A stretch of DNA of 64,000 bases, from positions 44,975,001 to 45,039,000 of the forward strand of contig CM065806.1 of NCBI GenBank assembly GCA_033398695.1, in the 5' to 3' direction. Source of the stretch: Orobanche coerulescens. Lineage: Eukaryota; Streptophyta; Magnoliopsida; Lamiales; Orobanchaceae. Below are positions 1-12,149 of the stretch, piece by piece. Numbering within the stretch: position 1 is the stretch's first letter; each line of letters opens with the position of its first letter. Below the pieces are notes generated by a model. The model made no database searches and was not told the DNA's origin. It saw only the letters and a program-made list of their open reading frames with translations. The translations under genes and the position numbers were made by a program.

Positions 1-19
1 TCGTCGGTTATGACGGTCA

Positions 20-1639
20 CTATCCGTTTGCAGACACTAAGTATGGCATCATGACGATCCATCCAATCAATACCAAGATCACATCATCTTTAGGTAAATC
101 GACCACAATCAGATTTGACAACCACTCACAGTCGTTCATACGAATTGGACAGTTCTGCACTTCCCGATTCCCAACAGTTCTTCTACCATCGGGTAGACCA
201 ATTACATAAGGTTCAAAATTGATAACATGATCTAATTGCAAACGACTCAAACAAGAAATAGATAAAATGGTGTGTGAATAACTAGTGTCAAAAAAAACAC
301 AGACGGGCTGAGATCGGATCTCGAGAGTACCTGCAATCATGCTGGCTTCGGGATCGTCGGCCTTCTTCATCTCGTAGACTCTGGGTTTTGCAGTCCCGGT
401 ACCAGATGTACCAGCTTGGTTTCCACGGTCCATCCCTCTATTTGCCCCGGTAGTCTGATAAGAAGCGGACGGAGTTACACCGTCCTGGACAGAAGACTGA
501 ACTGGAGCATGAGATGCTGCTGGAGTACGTCCTGGTCCATTCTTACAGTAACGAGCACGATGTCCATTCTTCCCACAAGTATTGCATGCGACGGCCGGCC
601 TCGGGCATTTGGAATTGATTTGCCCCTGGTCTCCACAGTTATAGCACACAACAGCTAGGCTGACCGCTCGAGGTTGCAATCCGGCTGGCTTCGATGCCAT
701 GGGTGGCCGTTCAGAAGAATTTGGCACTGGTTGGGGCCACTTGAATGTTCCCCGGTTGTTGTCAGTCTGGTTCTGGTTCCTGAATTTCTTGTTGTTGGAC
801 TGCAGTTGCTTCTTAGAAATCTCCTTTGCGGTAAGTTCATATTCCAAAGCTCTCTCGATGAACTCTAGCAGGGTCGTATAGTGGTGATTTAATAGCTGCA
901 TTCTCATTCGGGGTTTAAGCTTCTTGAGAAAATATTTGATCTTATAGGCCTTCGTTCGGACAATCGTCGAGGCAAAAGAAAGAAGTGCCTGGAATTTCTC
1001 GGCAACAGATAGTACATCAACATCTTCAGACGGGCCTGAATTCAACAATTCTGATAGTTTGGCCTCGCGGAGAGGACCTGGATAGTAACGGTCTAACATG
1101 AGGTTCTTGAATTCCTCCCAAGTGCACAAGCCATCCGCTGGCCTCACCAAAAGCCACCAGGTGTGGGCGCCCTTGCTAAGATAGTAAGCTGCTACAGAGA
1201 CGTGATTCTCTACTGGGCAGTCCACCATCTCGAATAGTTTCTCGAAGTGTTCAATCCAATGCATGATATCAGCAGGCTTAGAGAAGCCTTCAAAAGTTGG
1301 GGGTCACTGGAGGGAGATGTTGCTGATGATCCGACTCACGGGTCCGCCATGTACAGGAGGTGGTGGATACAGCCCCTGCTGCTGGCCAGTAGTAGCTCTC
1401 TGCATTGTTTCCATCAACTGGCCCATCTGGGTCATCAAGGCCATCATTCCCTGCATAACAACGTAAGGATCGACACGCACATCCTCATGTACGGTGTGGT
1501 GCGATTTGTCCCTAGGAGGCGAATCACTGCCTGCGGAACTCTGCTCTAAATTCGCATGCGTGTTGGCTCGAGGTCTCGGGATTCAGCCCCTTCCATGGCC
1601 TCGTCCCCCTCTGCCACGGCCTCTCAGATTTAAATCCAT
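20..1639 (-). pseudogene. gag: Element A gag and start of protease, broken
   Basis: This is the capsid/nucleocapsid part of a Ty3/gypsy polyprotein. The likely start is the ATG at 1637-1639, which opens an Arg/Gly-rich N-terminus (RGRGRGGRGHGRG) like that of element C's gag, but a stop follows after 18 codons. The frame is open again from 1264 to 20 (414 residues). Just upstream, an in-frame TGA at 1304-1306 breaks the conserved sequence before the gag domain. In the 414-residue part, residues 1-140 are the retrotransposon gag fold (KGAHTWWLL, then RYYPGPLREAKL). Two zinc knuckles follow. The first has Cys207, Cys210 and Cys220 with Gln at the His position (215); the second is intact (Cys227, Cys230, His235, Cys240). 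The protease begins near residue 310, but its active triad reads Asp326-Thr-Ser instead of Asp-Thr/Ser-Gly. The rest of the protease is out of frame. Not functional. Confidence 0.85.
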
Positions 1640-2062
1640 ACTGAAAGTTCCAACAATAATATTCATAAGTACAGTTCAAGTCCGTCGCGATGACCAAGTC
1701 AAAATCCATGTTAAATTAAGAGTAACAAGGATCTACATTTTCAAGAAAACAATTCACAATGATTTATCGACACTACGGATGTCACACATAATATCATATC
1801 GACGTTGGGTCGAACAGTTTCAATCATATAATCAATCCGGAATTTACCTCGAAATATCACTTAAATGAATCTTACCACAGATCCTCGAAATATCAAGATC
1901 AATAAAGAGATATATTCTGATATCAATATCACGTCGATAATTGAAGCATGGCTCATAAAGTACAAACCGAATTGGTTCATCGAGTCAGGCGCTTGCACAG
2001 GTCACGCGTGACACGAAGGTCTCTTGATACTAGTTCATTTCACAACGACTCTTAAAAGAAAA
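1640..2062 (-). other. Element A untranslated leader between PBS and gag
   Basis: About 420 bp lie between the primer site and the gag ATG. I see no domain and no long reading frame. Its position fits the 5' leader of the genomic RNA. Confidence 0.6.
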
Positions 2063-2080
2063 CGACGAGCTCTGTTACCA
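2063..2080 (-). other. Primer binding site of A (tRNA-iMet type)
   Basis: The minus strand reads TGGTAACAGAGCTCGTCG, five bases inside the LTR end at 2086. It matches the usual plant initiator-Met primer site (TGGTATCAGAGC) with one mismatch in twelve. Confidence 0.8.
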
Positions 2081-2085
2081 TCTTC

Positions 2086-4127
2086 TGTAACACCCCAAAA
2101 AGGCGGCCATTACAGTGCCGTGGACCCCACACCGGGACCCACCAGGCGATACCAAAAACAGATTAAAAATACAATACTTGTGATACCGAACCACAATAAA
2201 TAGTCTTTGCTCCGATTAGGAGTTTACAATAGTATGGCCAATGGCCTTAATACACACATGATCCAGAAATGCGTGCATAACCTATATGGAGATGGAATAT
2301 ACCTCAAATAGTAATACATTCGGTCAAAAATTTAAATAAAGCGGAAAGATAAAATTACACGGTTTTGAACATAATCAGACAACAGAAAGACTTGGGGCCC
2401 CGGAACTAGTATCCTTTGAACCCTTCGTCGTCACCATGATCTTCCCGTGCCTTGCCTTTTCCTCAACCTAAAATACAACACAAGTATTTCGCCCAACACA
2501 GGGTCAGATATACATGATAAATGATTTCTCAGGACATTATACAATTCACATACATATTAAATCTCAAGGAAAACATCCCGACTAACGAACATACCCGGTT
2601 AGTCACAAAACGTCGAACACATCCAATTATACATGGACTATGAACGACCAAAATAGTATGGCTCAAGATGGACATCACAGTACGCCCGATCCGGAAATGT
2701 GTCAGTGCACATGTTCACCCCATATACGGAATCCAGGATATACGTGGGACAATGTACCTAATTAGCCTCACGAACTACGTCTCGTGTGCACAGTCCAATA
2801 CGGAAACATCCACGCATGACTATATATTTGCCTGGATAAAAATCCTACACAATAACCAATCAGAACGTAGATATGATTCCGGATATGTCACGATACAACA
2901 TGACAACGAATTCAACAAATCACATATCCGATTAAGGATCAAGAAACTCACCGAAATGACAATAAGGATCAATGATATCAACGGTTCAAAGTGACGAACT
3001 TGGGAATGCATGCCGACAATGGAAATGGAACATCATCAAGAATAATATCAAATCATGATTCACAAATTCACAAGTGTTTCGTATACCCAAAACGCATAAC
3101 CATCACAAGAATCCAAACATCATTATAACCAAGCAAGATAATTTGCCTCAATACGAAAACGAGAATAATCCTTCTTTGTCGAACGATCGAACGGTCCTCG
3201 ACTAATATCGGTTACTCGAACAATCGACCTTGAATGAAATATATTTCACTCAATAACACATTCATATAATCATCGATATCGAATTTAGTGAGACGACATC
3301 CTAATTTCCATTTGAATAGTTCAACTTTCTCAAGACGTTGAAGTTCTATTCCAAGAACCCTATTTAATTCATTCCACTCTTACAATTGGTTTACAAGACA
3401 TTACCGAATATTTGCAAGAATAAGACTTGATCAATAATATGTTAAACAATCATCTTGTATCATTTAAGCCTAACAACACAGTTGATCAAAGTGAAAATCT
3501 GCATAACCTTGTTCAATCACTATGTAAAGTTTATTTAGTTATAAATCCATATTATGATCATGAAAATTAACTCATATTAACACCATCCTTATAATCTTCT
3601 TACTAACCTGGAGAATCAAATATCACACCTATGAATTCACCTAGCTTAGGTTCAAGAACATCACTCTAATCTTCCAATATTCATCAAGGAGTTCTTAAAA
3701 CATTTTATGACAACAATTCCAACAATCAACCTTAACTACAAGGAAACAAGGATTATTACTATCCTAATGATGTTATTAGTCCAGAAAGAAGAGTGTGATT
3801 CTAGTAAACATGCTTGCCACTATTTAAAACATCAAGAACATATTATTCCAAACCCTTAATTATCATATTCATCACTAAGTGGTTAAAAGCTTAACTACAA
3901 ACATGTTTTACTTGATTAATTCAACATTAGGTGTAGTATACTATATCACTAACATTATAACTATGAAACTATAGAGTTAAGTCGTACAACATACCTTCAG
4001 AAATGAAGAACAAAACACCAAAACCACAAGAACACACTCCAAGCTTCAAGAATGACTCTAAACTTCCAATCAACAAGCTCCAAATCAAGATGTAAAGCTC
4101 AAACAGAAGTTGAAAGTAGGTAGAATT
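2086..4127 (-). repeat. Element A 5' LTR, left segment (R/U5 side)
   Basis: It begins TGTAACACCCC and runs to the insertion point of B, where GAATT (4123-4127) is the target duplicated by B. On the minus strand this is the downstream, mostly transcribed part of the LTR. Positions about 2660-3000 resemble a block in D's LTR (44060-44420, 49025-49385) closely by eye. No coding sequence is seen; the short ORF at 2668-2994 lies in the shared non-coding block. Confidence 0.85.
4123..4127. repeat. Target-site duplication of B, left copy (GAATT)
   Basis: GAATT directly precedes TGTAACATCCCC. The same five bases follow the far end of B at 27116-27120. Confidence 0.9.
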
Positions 4128-4512
4128 TGTAACATCCCCAAAACCGTATGGGAATATTACACGCCGTAGACCCTTTCCACAAGGATCTACCAGGCTAAAC
4201 ATCCATAAACAACCAAATGCTTGCCCGGCCAGGGTCAAACAATATAATAATACAGACCGTATGGTCACTTACACGTGAATACACAGACCGATGAGGTCAC
4301 ACAACTCAAACAACAAAACTTACTTAAACGACATTTCCCACACAGGGGTCGAAATATAATACAGCGGAAGACTGAAATCAACTCTGACAACACAACAAAA
4401 ATCAGAACAACTCTCGACTCATGATTAGTATCGCAGCCCGTCATCCTCTTGTGCCAATCCTGTGACTGCTCCCCTGAATCTGCATGTACCTGGACGCAAA
4501 ACAGACATCCAC

Positions 4513-4554
4513 CCCCCGATTACTCGGGGGTTAGTAAAACTCCACTGTTTTACT
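4513..4554 (-). other. Tandem double hairpin in B LTR1
   Basis: The first inverted repeat is CCCCCGA (4513-4519) with TCGGGGG (4524-4530), loop four bases. Two bases later comes the second, AGTAAAAC (4533-4540) with GTTTTACT (4547-4554), loop six bases. Both stems are perfect. They lie in the transcribed downstream part of the LTR. A role in RNA dimerisation, packaging or 3'-end formation is possible but is inference. Confidence 0.75.
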
Positions 4555-4869
4555 AGTGCAAGTATCAAACCATACGAAATGTAACAAGCAAATAGCAACT
4601 ACGAATTTAATACGGAAATCAATTATCAAAATGTTCCCGAGAAGTTTTAGAATTTCGAACTCAAGTAAGAGATATTTGAAAAGGAACACATCATCTCGGG
4701 GATTTTTAAAGCAGAAATTCTTTTGGACCTCGAGTCCCAATTTACAAAACCTTTTCGTAAACATTAGGGCCTTAGCCCGATTCTCGTTTCAAAGCATACT
4801 AAATAATATATCATTATGAGTCCGAGATCCATATTTAAAATGTTACCCGAACAATCACTGCTACACGAT

Positions 4870-5390
4870 CATTGTTCGTACACATCATGTACCGAACTCC
4901 GGAGGCCTCAACGGACCTTACCCGGGCCACACACACTGTTCGTACACATCATGTACCGAACTCCGGAGGCCTCAACGGACCCTACCCGGCCACACACACT
5001 ATTCGTACCCATCATGTACCGAACTCCGGAGGCCTCAACGGACCCTACCCGGCCACACACACTATTCGTACACATCATGTACCGAACTCCGGAGGCCTCA
5101 ACGGACCCTACCCGGCCACAACATCTATTCGTACACATCATGTACCGAACTCCGGAGGCCTCAACGGACCCTACCCGGCCACAACATCGTTCGTACACAT
5201 CATGTACCGAACTCCAGAGGCCTCGTCAGACCCTACCTGGATCACACACCTTGTCCGTACACGTCATGTACCGGACTCCAGAGGCCTCGTCAGACCCTAC
5301 CTGGATCACACAGTTTGTTCGTACACATCATGTACCGAACAACAGAGGCCTCGTCAGACCCTACCTGGAACACACACACACATCGACACG
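4870..5390. repeat. Minisatellite in B LTR1, about 8 units of 60-66 bp
   Basis: Each unit contains CGTACACATCATGTACCGA followed by GAGGCCTC and a GGACC-TACC stretch. The first units are nearly identical; the last three form a variant with CTCGTCAGACCC. Several frames stay open through it on both strands, which explains the apparent 195-209 residue ORFs. Confidence 0.9.
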
Positions 5391-6305
5391 ACACAATTCA
5401 TAATCATTAAATGTCAAACCATTCCACATTACACCGAAATGTACAATCAAGTATGTAAACCAAAACAACACAAATATCATGATCATCACAACGACTCTTA
5501 ACCAACATAACACACATTCGGTACACAATACATTGAACAACCACGTGTACAACCATCTCATATGTACATCGCAATCCTGCACAAATGGCACAACGCCTAA
5601 CACGGATACCAATGTATCACTATTATCACAAAGCCTTCAAATTTCGGAAAACACAACCAACTCAAACGGAACATATTTACGGAGGCAAGCAAAATCATCA
5701 TACATATCATACGTAATTACTAGTCGCAAGATACAAGTCGTATAATAAGATACTTGCCTTAATAACCGCTACCAAACACTCAGAAGAACACGGTCGGCCG
5801 GGAAGCTCGGACCGAAGAAAACAACGAGCGGAAGGGTTCCGACTTGAGTTCTTCACAAGAATTCGACCCTAACAACATATAATCAATAAATCATCGATCA
5901 TACGAGGAAGAATAATCGTAGAACGCCCAAAACCCCTCTATGACATTTCTAGGACACCTTCAAGGCATCGATCAAGAACTCGACCAAAACAATGAATCGA
6001 TACGATCCAACCATGGAATAACAAGGAGATGATACAATACATCTAAATAATCATCAATCCATCATAATCCTAAGTTAAATCGGATTAAACGGATGAAAAC
6101 AACCAAAACACCAAAATTCCCCAAAACTAGATTTCTAGGAAATCGACTGGTCAGTAGATCGGAGGATGTTATAGGACGGATGATTGATGATATGAACCTC
6201 CAAACTTCATGTATTCATTGTCCAACAACATCTCTACATGATTACCCCAGCTCCGTAGCGGAATGGAAGAAGAGAAGTGAGAAATGGTGAAGAAAACGCC
6301 GCCAG

Positions 6306-6318
6306 CCTTAAATAAGCC
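6306..6318 (-). promoter_or_regulatory. TATA-like box of B LTR1
   Basis: The minus strand reads GGCTTATTTAAGG. Palindromic words lie on its upstream side (6318-6480). The equivalents are at 12138-12149 (LTR2) and 17945-17955 (LTR3). Confidence 0.55.
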
Positions 6319-6480
6319 GATCGGCCGTTACGACGTAATCGGCCATGGCTTACGACGTAACCGCCATGGCGAACTCACCGCTGGAAAATGCCGAACGTTA
6401 CGACGTTACGGCCAGGGCCTTACGTACGTAACCGGCCTTACGACGTATCGCCGATCACTACCGCACGTTACTCGGCGGTG
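6318..6480 (-). promoter_or_regulatory. Palindromic word array upstream of TATA, B LTR1
   Basis: It contains several copies of TTACGTACGTAA or one-base-deleted forms such as TTACGACGTAA, mixed with CGGCCATGGC words. The same stretch in LTR3 (17965-18118) keeps more full-length forms. Confidence 0.6.
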
Positions 6481-7014
6481 GCCTGGCCCGAGCATGCCCG
6501 GCCATGACTCGGCCGGGACCAACTCCGACGGCCCGAACGACCCCGAAACCCGAACCTGAGTACGAATCGAAGATATGGTTACGAAGTACTCGAAAGGACG
6601 AATCCGAGCACTAATAGAACACACGATTCCGACTACCCGAAGGCTCGAAATTCGACAACGGAAAGTAATTACCCCAAACTTTGGGAAATTACGAAAATGG
6701 CCCAAAACGCCCCAAAATCACGATACGTGATCGAATAACCAAACCGAAGCTTGCAACATGAATAATAACATTAAATGAACTTACGAGAAAGTCGAAACAA
6801 CAGTTTCGGACGAGTTTCGCAAGAATCGAACTCAAGTGCGGAAAAACCGCTAAAAAGCACGGAACTCAACAAAACGACACCGAAACGAGCTCGGATGACA
6901 AAAAGTGCAGAATTAATCATTCTCGGAATGACGAAACGGTCATGAGCGAGTCGTCAAAACGGACTTCCGCCGAAAAAAGAAATTTACCGAAAATCGAAAA
7001 TTGCGGATATTACA

Positions 7015-7032
7015 TTCTACCCTCCTTAAAAG
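7015..7032 (-). other. Polypurine tract of B, internal region 1
   Basis: The minus strand reads CTTTTAAGGAGGGTAGAA and abuts the LTR start TGTAATATCC. It is the expected plus-strand primer of reverse transcription. The same tract is at 12847-12864. Confidence 0.8.
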
Positions 7033-9948
7033 AAGTTTCGTCCCGAAACTTAAAACAAGTAGGGAGAAGCAATATCCCGCCAGGAAAACTCAATGAGATA
7101 CGCAAGAAACGCGTAACTAATGCCAAACGGCGAAACGTTACAAACAACGCAACGGAATATACGGTGTGAAAACACGCTCCACGACGACCAACACAACGTC
7201 GCCGTTAGGGATATAATAGAACCAACAAGTGACAAGCGTCATCAAATGGATAATACAATCAAGTCAATTATCCGAACAATCACAAAACACAACGAACGAA
7301 AATCAATACGATTGACCAACCCAACGGTACATCAATCAAAACACGAGCCAATCGCTGAACAAATACTAATTCCACCGCTCAAGGGTTGGAAGATCGAAAC
7401 GAGACTAATTTCCCGAACTTAAGGGAATTAGGAAGGAGCTGAACGCTCAACAATCACGAAACGAGATCAACAAAAACCGAACAATCAAGCGATCGAACCA
7501 CAACGGTCGAGACAAAATCGAACAATCATGTTCGAATCACGAAGAATAATAAAATTCAAACAACAACTCGGGCTCACGTCTCGGCTCGAGACAATATATG
7601 ATCGGTAAAAGCAACAAGATGTGATCCACATAAGATCCATAGGAAAGGGAATAGCAATTGAAAAGTCACAACGACAAACGAGTAATTTGAAACACCACAC
7701 TCGTTCGATCAATAAAAGCAAGGGATAGGGCAAGCTCGAGAAAATGTTAACGAACATAAACGAGTCGACAGGTCCAAAAATATAGAAGTTCAAAATCTAA
7801 TCCACCTCGAATAAGAGAACTAGTAAAACCAGATGATGTCACTTCCGAACAAGGTTCACAAGAATCGAACCGAACTCGAAAAAGTCACGGCGATAACAGA
7901 TTGACCCAAAACAAGATCACAGCTCGTTCGAACGACGAAACCGAAATACAGGAGTCTAAAAACAAGTTCAGTAAGTATCAACGAACACGAGCGAGTCGAT
8001 AGAATCGAGAAAGAGAAAATGCAGGAGTCTAAAAACAACACAGGTACTACATTCGACCTCTTATAAAAGAAGGTCGCCCCCGCAACTCACAACAAATAAA
8101 TCAAGGTGACGACACAACAAGCAACCGGCGAAACATCCTTCGAAGGCCTCTCAAAGCTGATTCGATACTTGTCCAAGCGCGAACTCCGAAAGTCTCGGTA
8201 GCCACCCGCAAAGCGATTCGGTGTCCTCGAGTCCACACTTGAAATGTGTTACCGACGAGGAGGACAAATTTACACGTGCATGCCCGGCACATCACGGTTG
8301 AAACGCCTCGGCTCGGCATACCGAAAATACAAATGCTAGATCTGATGGGGCATAACGTCGCAAAACAACATAGCGGAGATGCCAACTCGGACAACAAGGA
8401 ATCATAAGACATATCATATACAACTATTATCATCGTAAAATAATCCACACCAACACTACAGCAACGACGGTATCGTTCGGCGAACTCAACGGCCCGAACA
8501 ATAACAAGCACATAATTACAAACATTATGAAACAATCACATATGTACACAAACGTACAAACCCAAGCCTTAACAGCTCACACAGGTGCGTTAACACGCAA
8601 GCCACCACGAAATGACAACATTAAGGATCGTCATCACACCTCCCACAAGGGCTAACAAAGTATATGCGTGGCGAACGACTCGACGCTCACGCCACCAATT
8701 CAATCACAATTCGGGGTTAACACCGTAACGAAAGTTCAAAAACCATACACGCATTTCCGGTCCGCAAACAGGAATGATAGGTTTTAAAAACGAAAACCAC
8801 CTTTTGAAAATAGTTTGGAAACACCAGTTGATCTTGAGTATCACTTTACAAAAAGTAGTGCAAACATTGTTATCGAGACTTTGAAAATCGTCTTGCGTTT
8901 GAACAAAAATGAGGACACCTTCTCTTAGTGAAAGACTTTCAGAATATCCGACCCTCGGGTCTAAGTAAAAGTGTTTATAAAACATTTGAAAATATCTCAA
9001 AATATTTTGGTCCTCGAGTTAGAAGAATTTTGAAATATATTGTGGCACCTTGAACGTACCACGAGAAAATAATTCATTTTAAAAGTACGTCTCGAATTTT
9101 AATTTTCTAAGATACTCAAGGTTTTCAAAAATAATTCAATGGGCTAGAATGCCCAAAAAGTTTAGGTACTTACACGGAATCATTATAGCACCGTGTGTCC
9201 CGCGCCGGAACCCAGCAGGCTAAAAAACATTTACAAAAACGCCAAAAAGGCCGATGACGGCAATATTTCAAAAACTCACAGAAGACATTTAGAAAATAAT
9301 AAATACCGTCATAAGAATTTCTCCAAAACGATCAAGGCCATAATGCCAAAAACTCGGTTAAGGGAATCGATTTTCAAAATAAAACTCAGTCGGTAAAATA
9401 CCGAAAGCCATTACAAAAGAACGCACGCAGCGGATAAAAAAAAAATACAGTCCAACATGCATAATCCAATTGAATACGTCTCACAGCATCTAGTTTAAAC
9501 ATATAACAAAACCATTCCTTGGAGTTTCTCACGAACTCAATCGTCGATACCTTTTCGAAATCCATCAAGGTTTACAACTTCCACACCATACCACACCACC
9601 CGGTGGTTCAAGGGCCAAACATCAATACATCCAGTTCTATACACGTACAGCGTGTCCAAGTGTCGAATACAACTTCATTACGCAACACCGTGTAAATAAA
9701 ATTATGCACCACAAATATCACACATAAATGAAATCATGAACACAGATATTATGCATAAAAGAGGAGACTTACGTCCACAGGCCGCACGAAGATGACGGTC
9801 GCCCACGATACTAATCTCATCCGACAACATATCCGACACGTTGTGACTACGCACAAATCAACTTGTCACCTGACGACTCGAACGACAAGACAACACATTA
9901 CTCGACAAACCACGACTCGACTCGACCCGACAGCCTAGGTTTCCGCAA

Positions 9949-9965
9949 CCTAAGCTCTGATACCA
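9949..9965 (-). other. Primer binding site of B, first unit
   Basis: The minus strand reads TGGTATCAGAGCTTAGG, four bases from the LTR2 end. The first twelve bases match the plant initiator-Met primer site exactly. Confidence 0.9.
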
Positions 9966-10350
9966 TAATTGTAACATCCCCAAAACCGTATGGGAATATT
10001 ACACGCCGTAGACCCTTTCCACAAGGATCTACGAGGCTAAACATCCATAAACAACCAAATGCTTGCCCGGCCAAGGTCAAACAATATAATAATACAGACC
10101 GTATGGTCACTTACACGTGAATACACAGACCGATGAGGTCACACAACTCAAACAACAAAACTTACTTAAACGACATTTCCCACACAGGGGTCGAAATATA
10201 ATACAGCGGAAGACTGAAATCAACTCTGACAACACAACAAAAATCAGAACAACTCTCGACTCATGATTAGTATCGCAGCCCGTCATCCTCTTGTGCCAAT
10301 CCTGTGTTGCTCCCCGAATACGCATGTACCGACGCAAAACAGACATCCAC

Positions 10351-10392
10351 CCCCCGATTACTCGGGGGTTAGTAAAACTCCACTGTTTTACT
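10351..10392 (-). other. Tandem double hairpin in B LTR2
   Basis: Same arrangement as in LTR1: CCCCCGA/TCGGGGG and then AGTAAAAC/GTTTTACT, both stems perfect. Confidence 0.75.
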
Positions 10393-10707
10393 AGTGCAAG
10401 TATCAAACCATACGAAATGTAACAAGCAAATAGCAACTACGAATTTAATACGGAAATCAATTATCAAAATGTTCCCGAGAAGTTTTAGAATTTCGAACTC
10501 AAGTAAGAGATATTTGAAAAGGAACACATCATCTCGGGGATTTTTAAAGCAGAAATTCTTTTGGACCTCGAGTCCCAATTTACAAAACCTTTTCGTAAAC
10601 ATTAGGGCCTTAGCCCGATTCTCGTTTCAAAGCATACTAAATAATATATCATTATGAGTCCGAGATCCATATTTAAAATGTTACCCGAACAATCACTGCT
10701 ACACGAT

Positions 10708-11228
10708 CATTGTTCGTACACATCATGTACCGAACTCCGGAGGCCTCAACGGACCTTACCCGGGCCACACACACTGTTCGTACACATCATGTACCGAACT
10801 CCGGAGGCCTCAACGGACCCTACCCGGCCACACACACTATTCGTACACATCATGTACCGAACTACGGAGGCCTCAACGGACCCTACCCGGCCACACACAC
10901 TATTCGTACACATCATGTACCGAACTCCGGAGGCCTCAACGGACCCTACCCGGCCACAACATCTATTCGTACACATCATGTACCGAACTCCGGAGGCCTC
11001 AACGGACCCTACACGGCCACAACATCGTTCGTACACATCATGTACCGAACTCCAGAGGCCTCGTCAGACCCTACCTGGATCACACACCTTGTCCGTACAC
11101 GTCATGTACCCGACTCCAGAGGCCTCGTCAGACCCTACCTGGATCACACACTTTGTTCGTACACATCATGTACCGAACTCCAGAGGCCTCGTCAGACCCT
11201 ACCTGGAACACACACACACATCGACACG
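10708..11228. repeat. Minisatellite in B LTR2
   Basis: The same 60-66 bp units as in LTR1, with the same unit order and a few substitutions. Confidence 0.88.
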
Positions 11229-12137
11229 ACACAATTCATAATCATTAAATGTCAAACCATTCCACATTACACCGAAATGTACAATCAAGTATGTAAACCA
11301 AAACAACACAAATATCATGATCATCACAACGACTCTTAACCAACATAACACACATTCGGTACACAATACATTGAACAACCACGTGTACAACCATCTCATA
11401 TGTACATCGCAATCCTGCACAAATGGCACAACGCCTAACACGGATACCAATGTATCACTATTATCACAAAGCCTTCAAATTTCGGAAAACACAACCAACT
11501 CAAACGGAACATATTTACGGAGGCAAGCAAAATCATCATACATATCATACGTAATTACTAGTCGCAAGATACAAGTCGTATAATAAGATACTTGCCTTAA
11601 TAACCGCTACCAAACACTCAAGAACACGGTCGGCCGGAAGCTCGGACAGAAGAAAACAACGAACGGAAGGGTTCCGACTTGAGTTCTTCACAAGAATTCG
11701 ACCCTAACAACATATAATCAATAAATCATCGATCATACGAGGAAGAATAATCGTAGAACGCCCGAAAACCCCTCTATGACATTTTACCGGACACCTTCAA
11801 GGCATCGATCAAGAACTCGACCAAAACAATGAATCGATACGATCCAACCATGGAATAACAAGGGAAATGATACAATACATCTAAATAATCATCAATCCAT
11901 CATAATCCTAAGTTAAATCGGATTAAACGGATGAAAACAACCAAAATTCCCCAAAACTAGATTTCTAGGAAATCTGACCTGATTCGGTAGATCGGAGGAT
12001 GTTATAGGACGGATGATTGATGATATGAACCTCCAAACTTCATGTATTCATTGTCCAACAACATCTCTACATGATTACCCCACTCCACCGGAATGGAAGA
12101 AGAGAAGTGAGAAATGGTGAAGAAAAACGCCGCTGTG

Positions 12138-12149
12138 CCTTAAATAGCC
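12138..12149 (-). promoter_or_regulatory. TATA-like box of B LTR2
   Basis: The minus strand reads GGCTATTTAAGG. Palindromic words lie on its upstream side. Confidence 0.5.

Larger units (their letters stand above)
4128..7014 (-). repeat. Element B LTR1
   Basis: It runs from TGTAACATCCCC to GGATATTACA. In minus orientation the upstream part (7014 down to about 6320) holds the palindromic words. A TATA-like box lies at 6306-6318, and the long downstream part holds a minisatellite (4870-5390) and a double hairpin (4513-4554). The many ORFs here follow the repeat units and are not genes. Confidence 0.92.
7015..9969 (-). other. Element B internal region 1, non-coding
   Basis: It is bounded on the left by a polypurine tract (minus strand CTTTTAAGGAGGGTAGAA, 7015-7032) and on the right by a primer site. 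I found no gag, protease, RT or integrase motif on either strand. The scattered short ORFs look like chance. At about 9180-9430 it contains a stretch resembling the start of D's LTR (CCGCGCCGGAACCCA, then GGCCGATGACGG, then CGCAGCGGATAAA), which suggests a composite origin. Confidence 0.8.

Noticed and set aside
4816..5501. ORFs of 195 and 209 residues with repeated VHIMYRTPEAS-type units (also 10654-11339 and 16462-17127)
   Set aside because: They are produced by the 60-66 bp minisatellite whose units lack stops in several frames. They lie in LTR sequence and on the strand opposite to the element.
8101..8535. 144-residue minus-strand ORF in B internal region
   Set aside because: It is not conserved as a frame in internal region 2 or in E, and shows no gag or pol motif.
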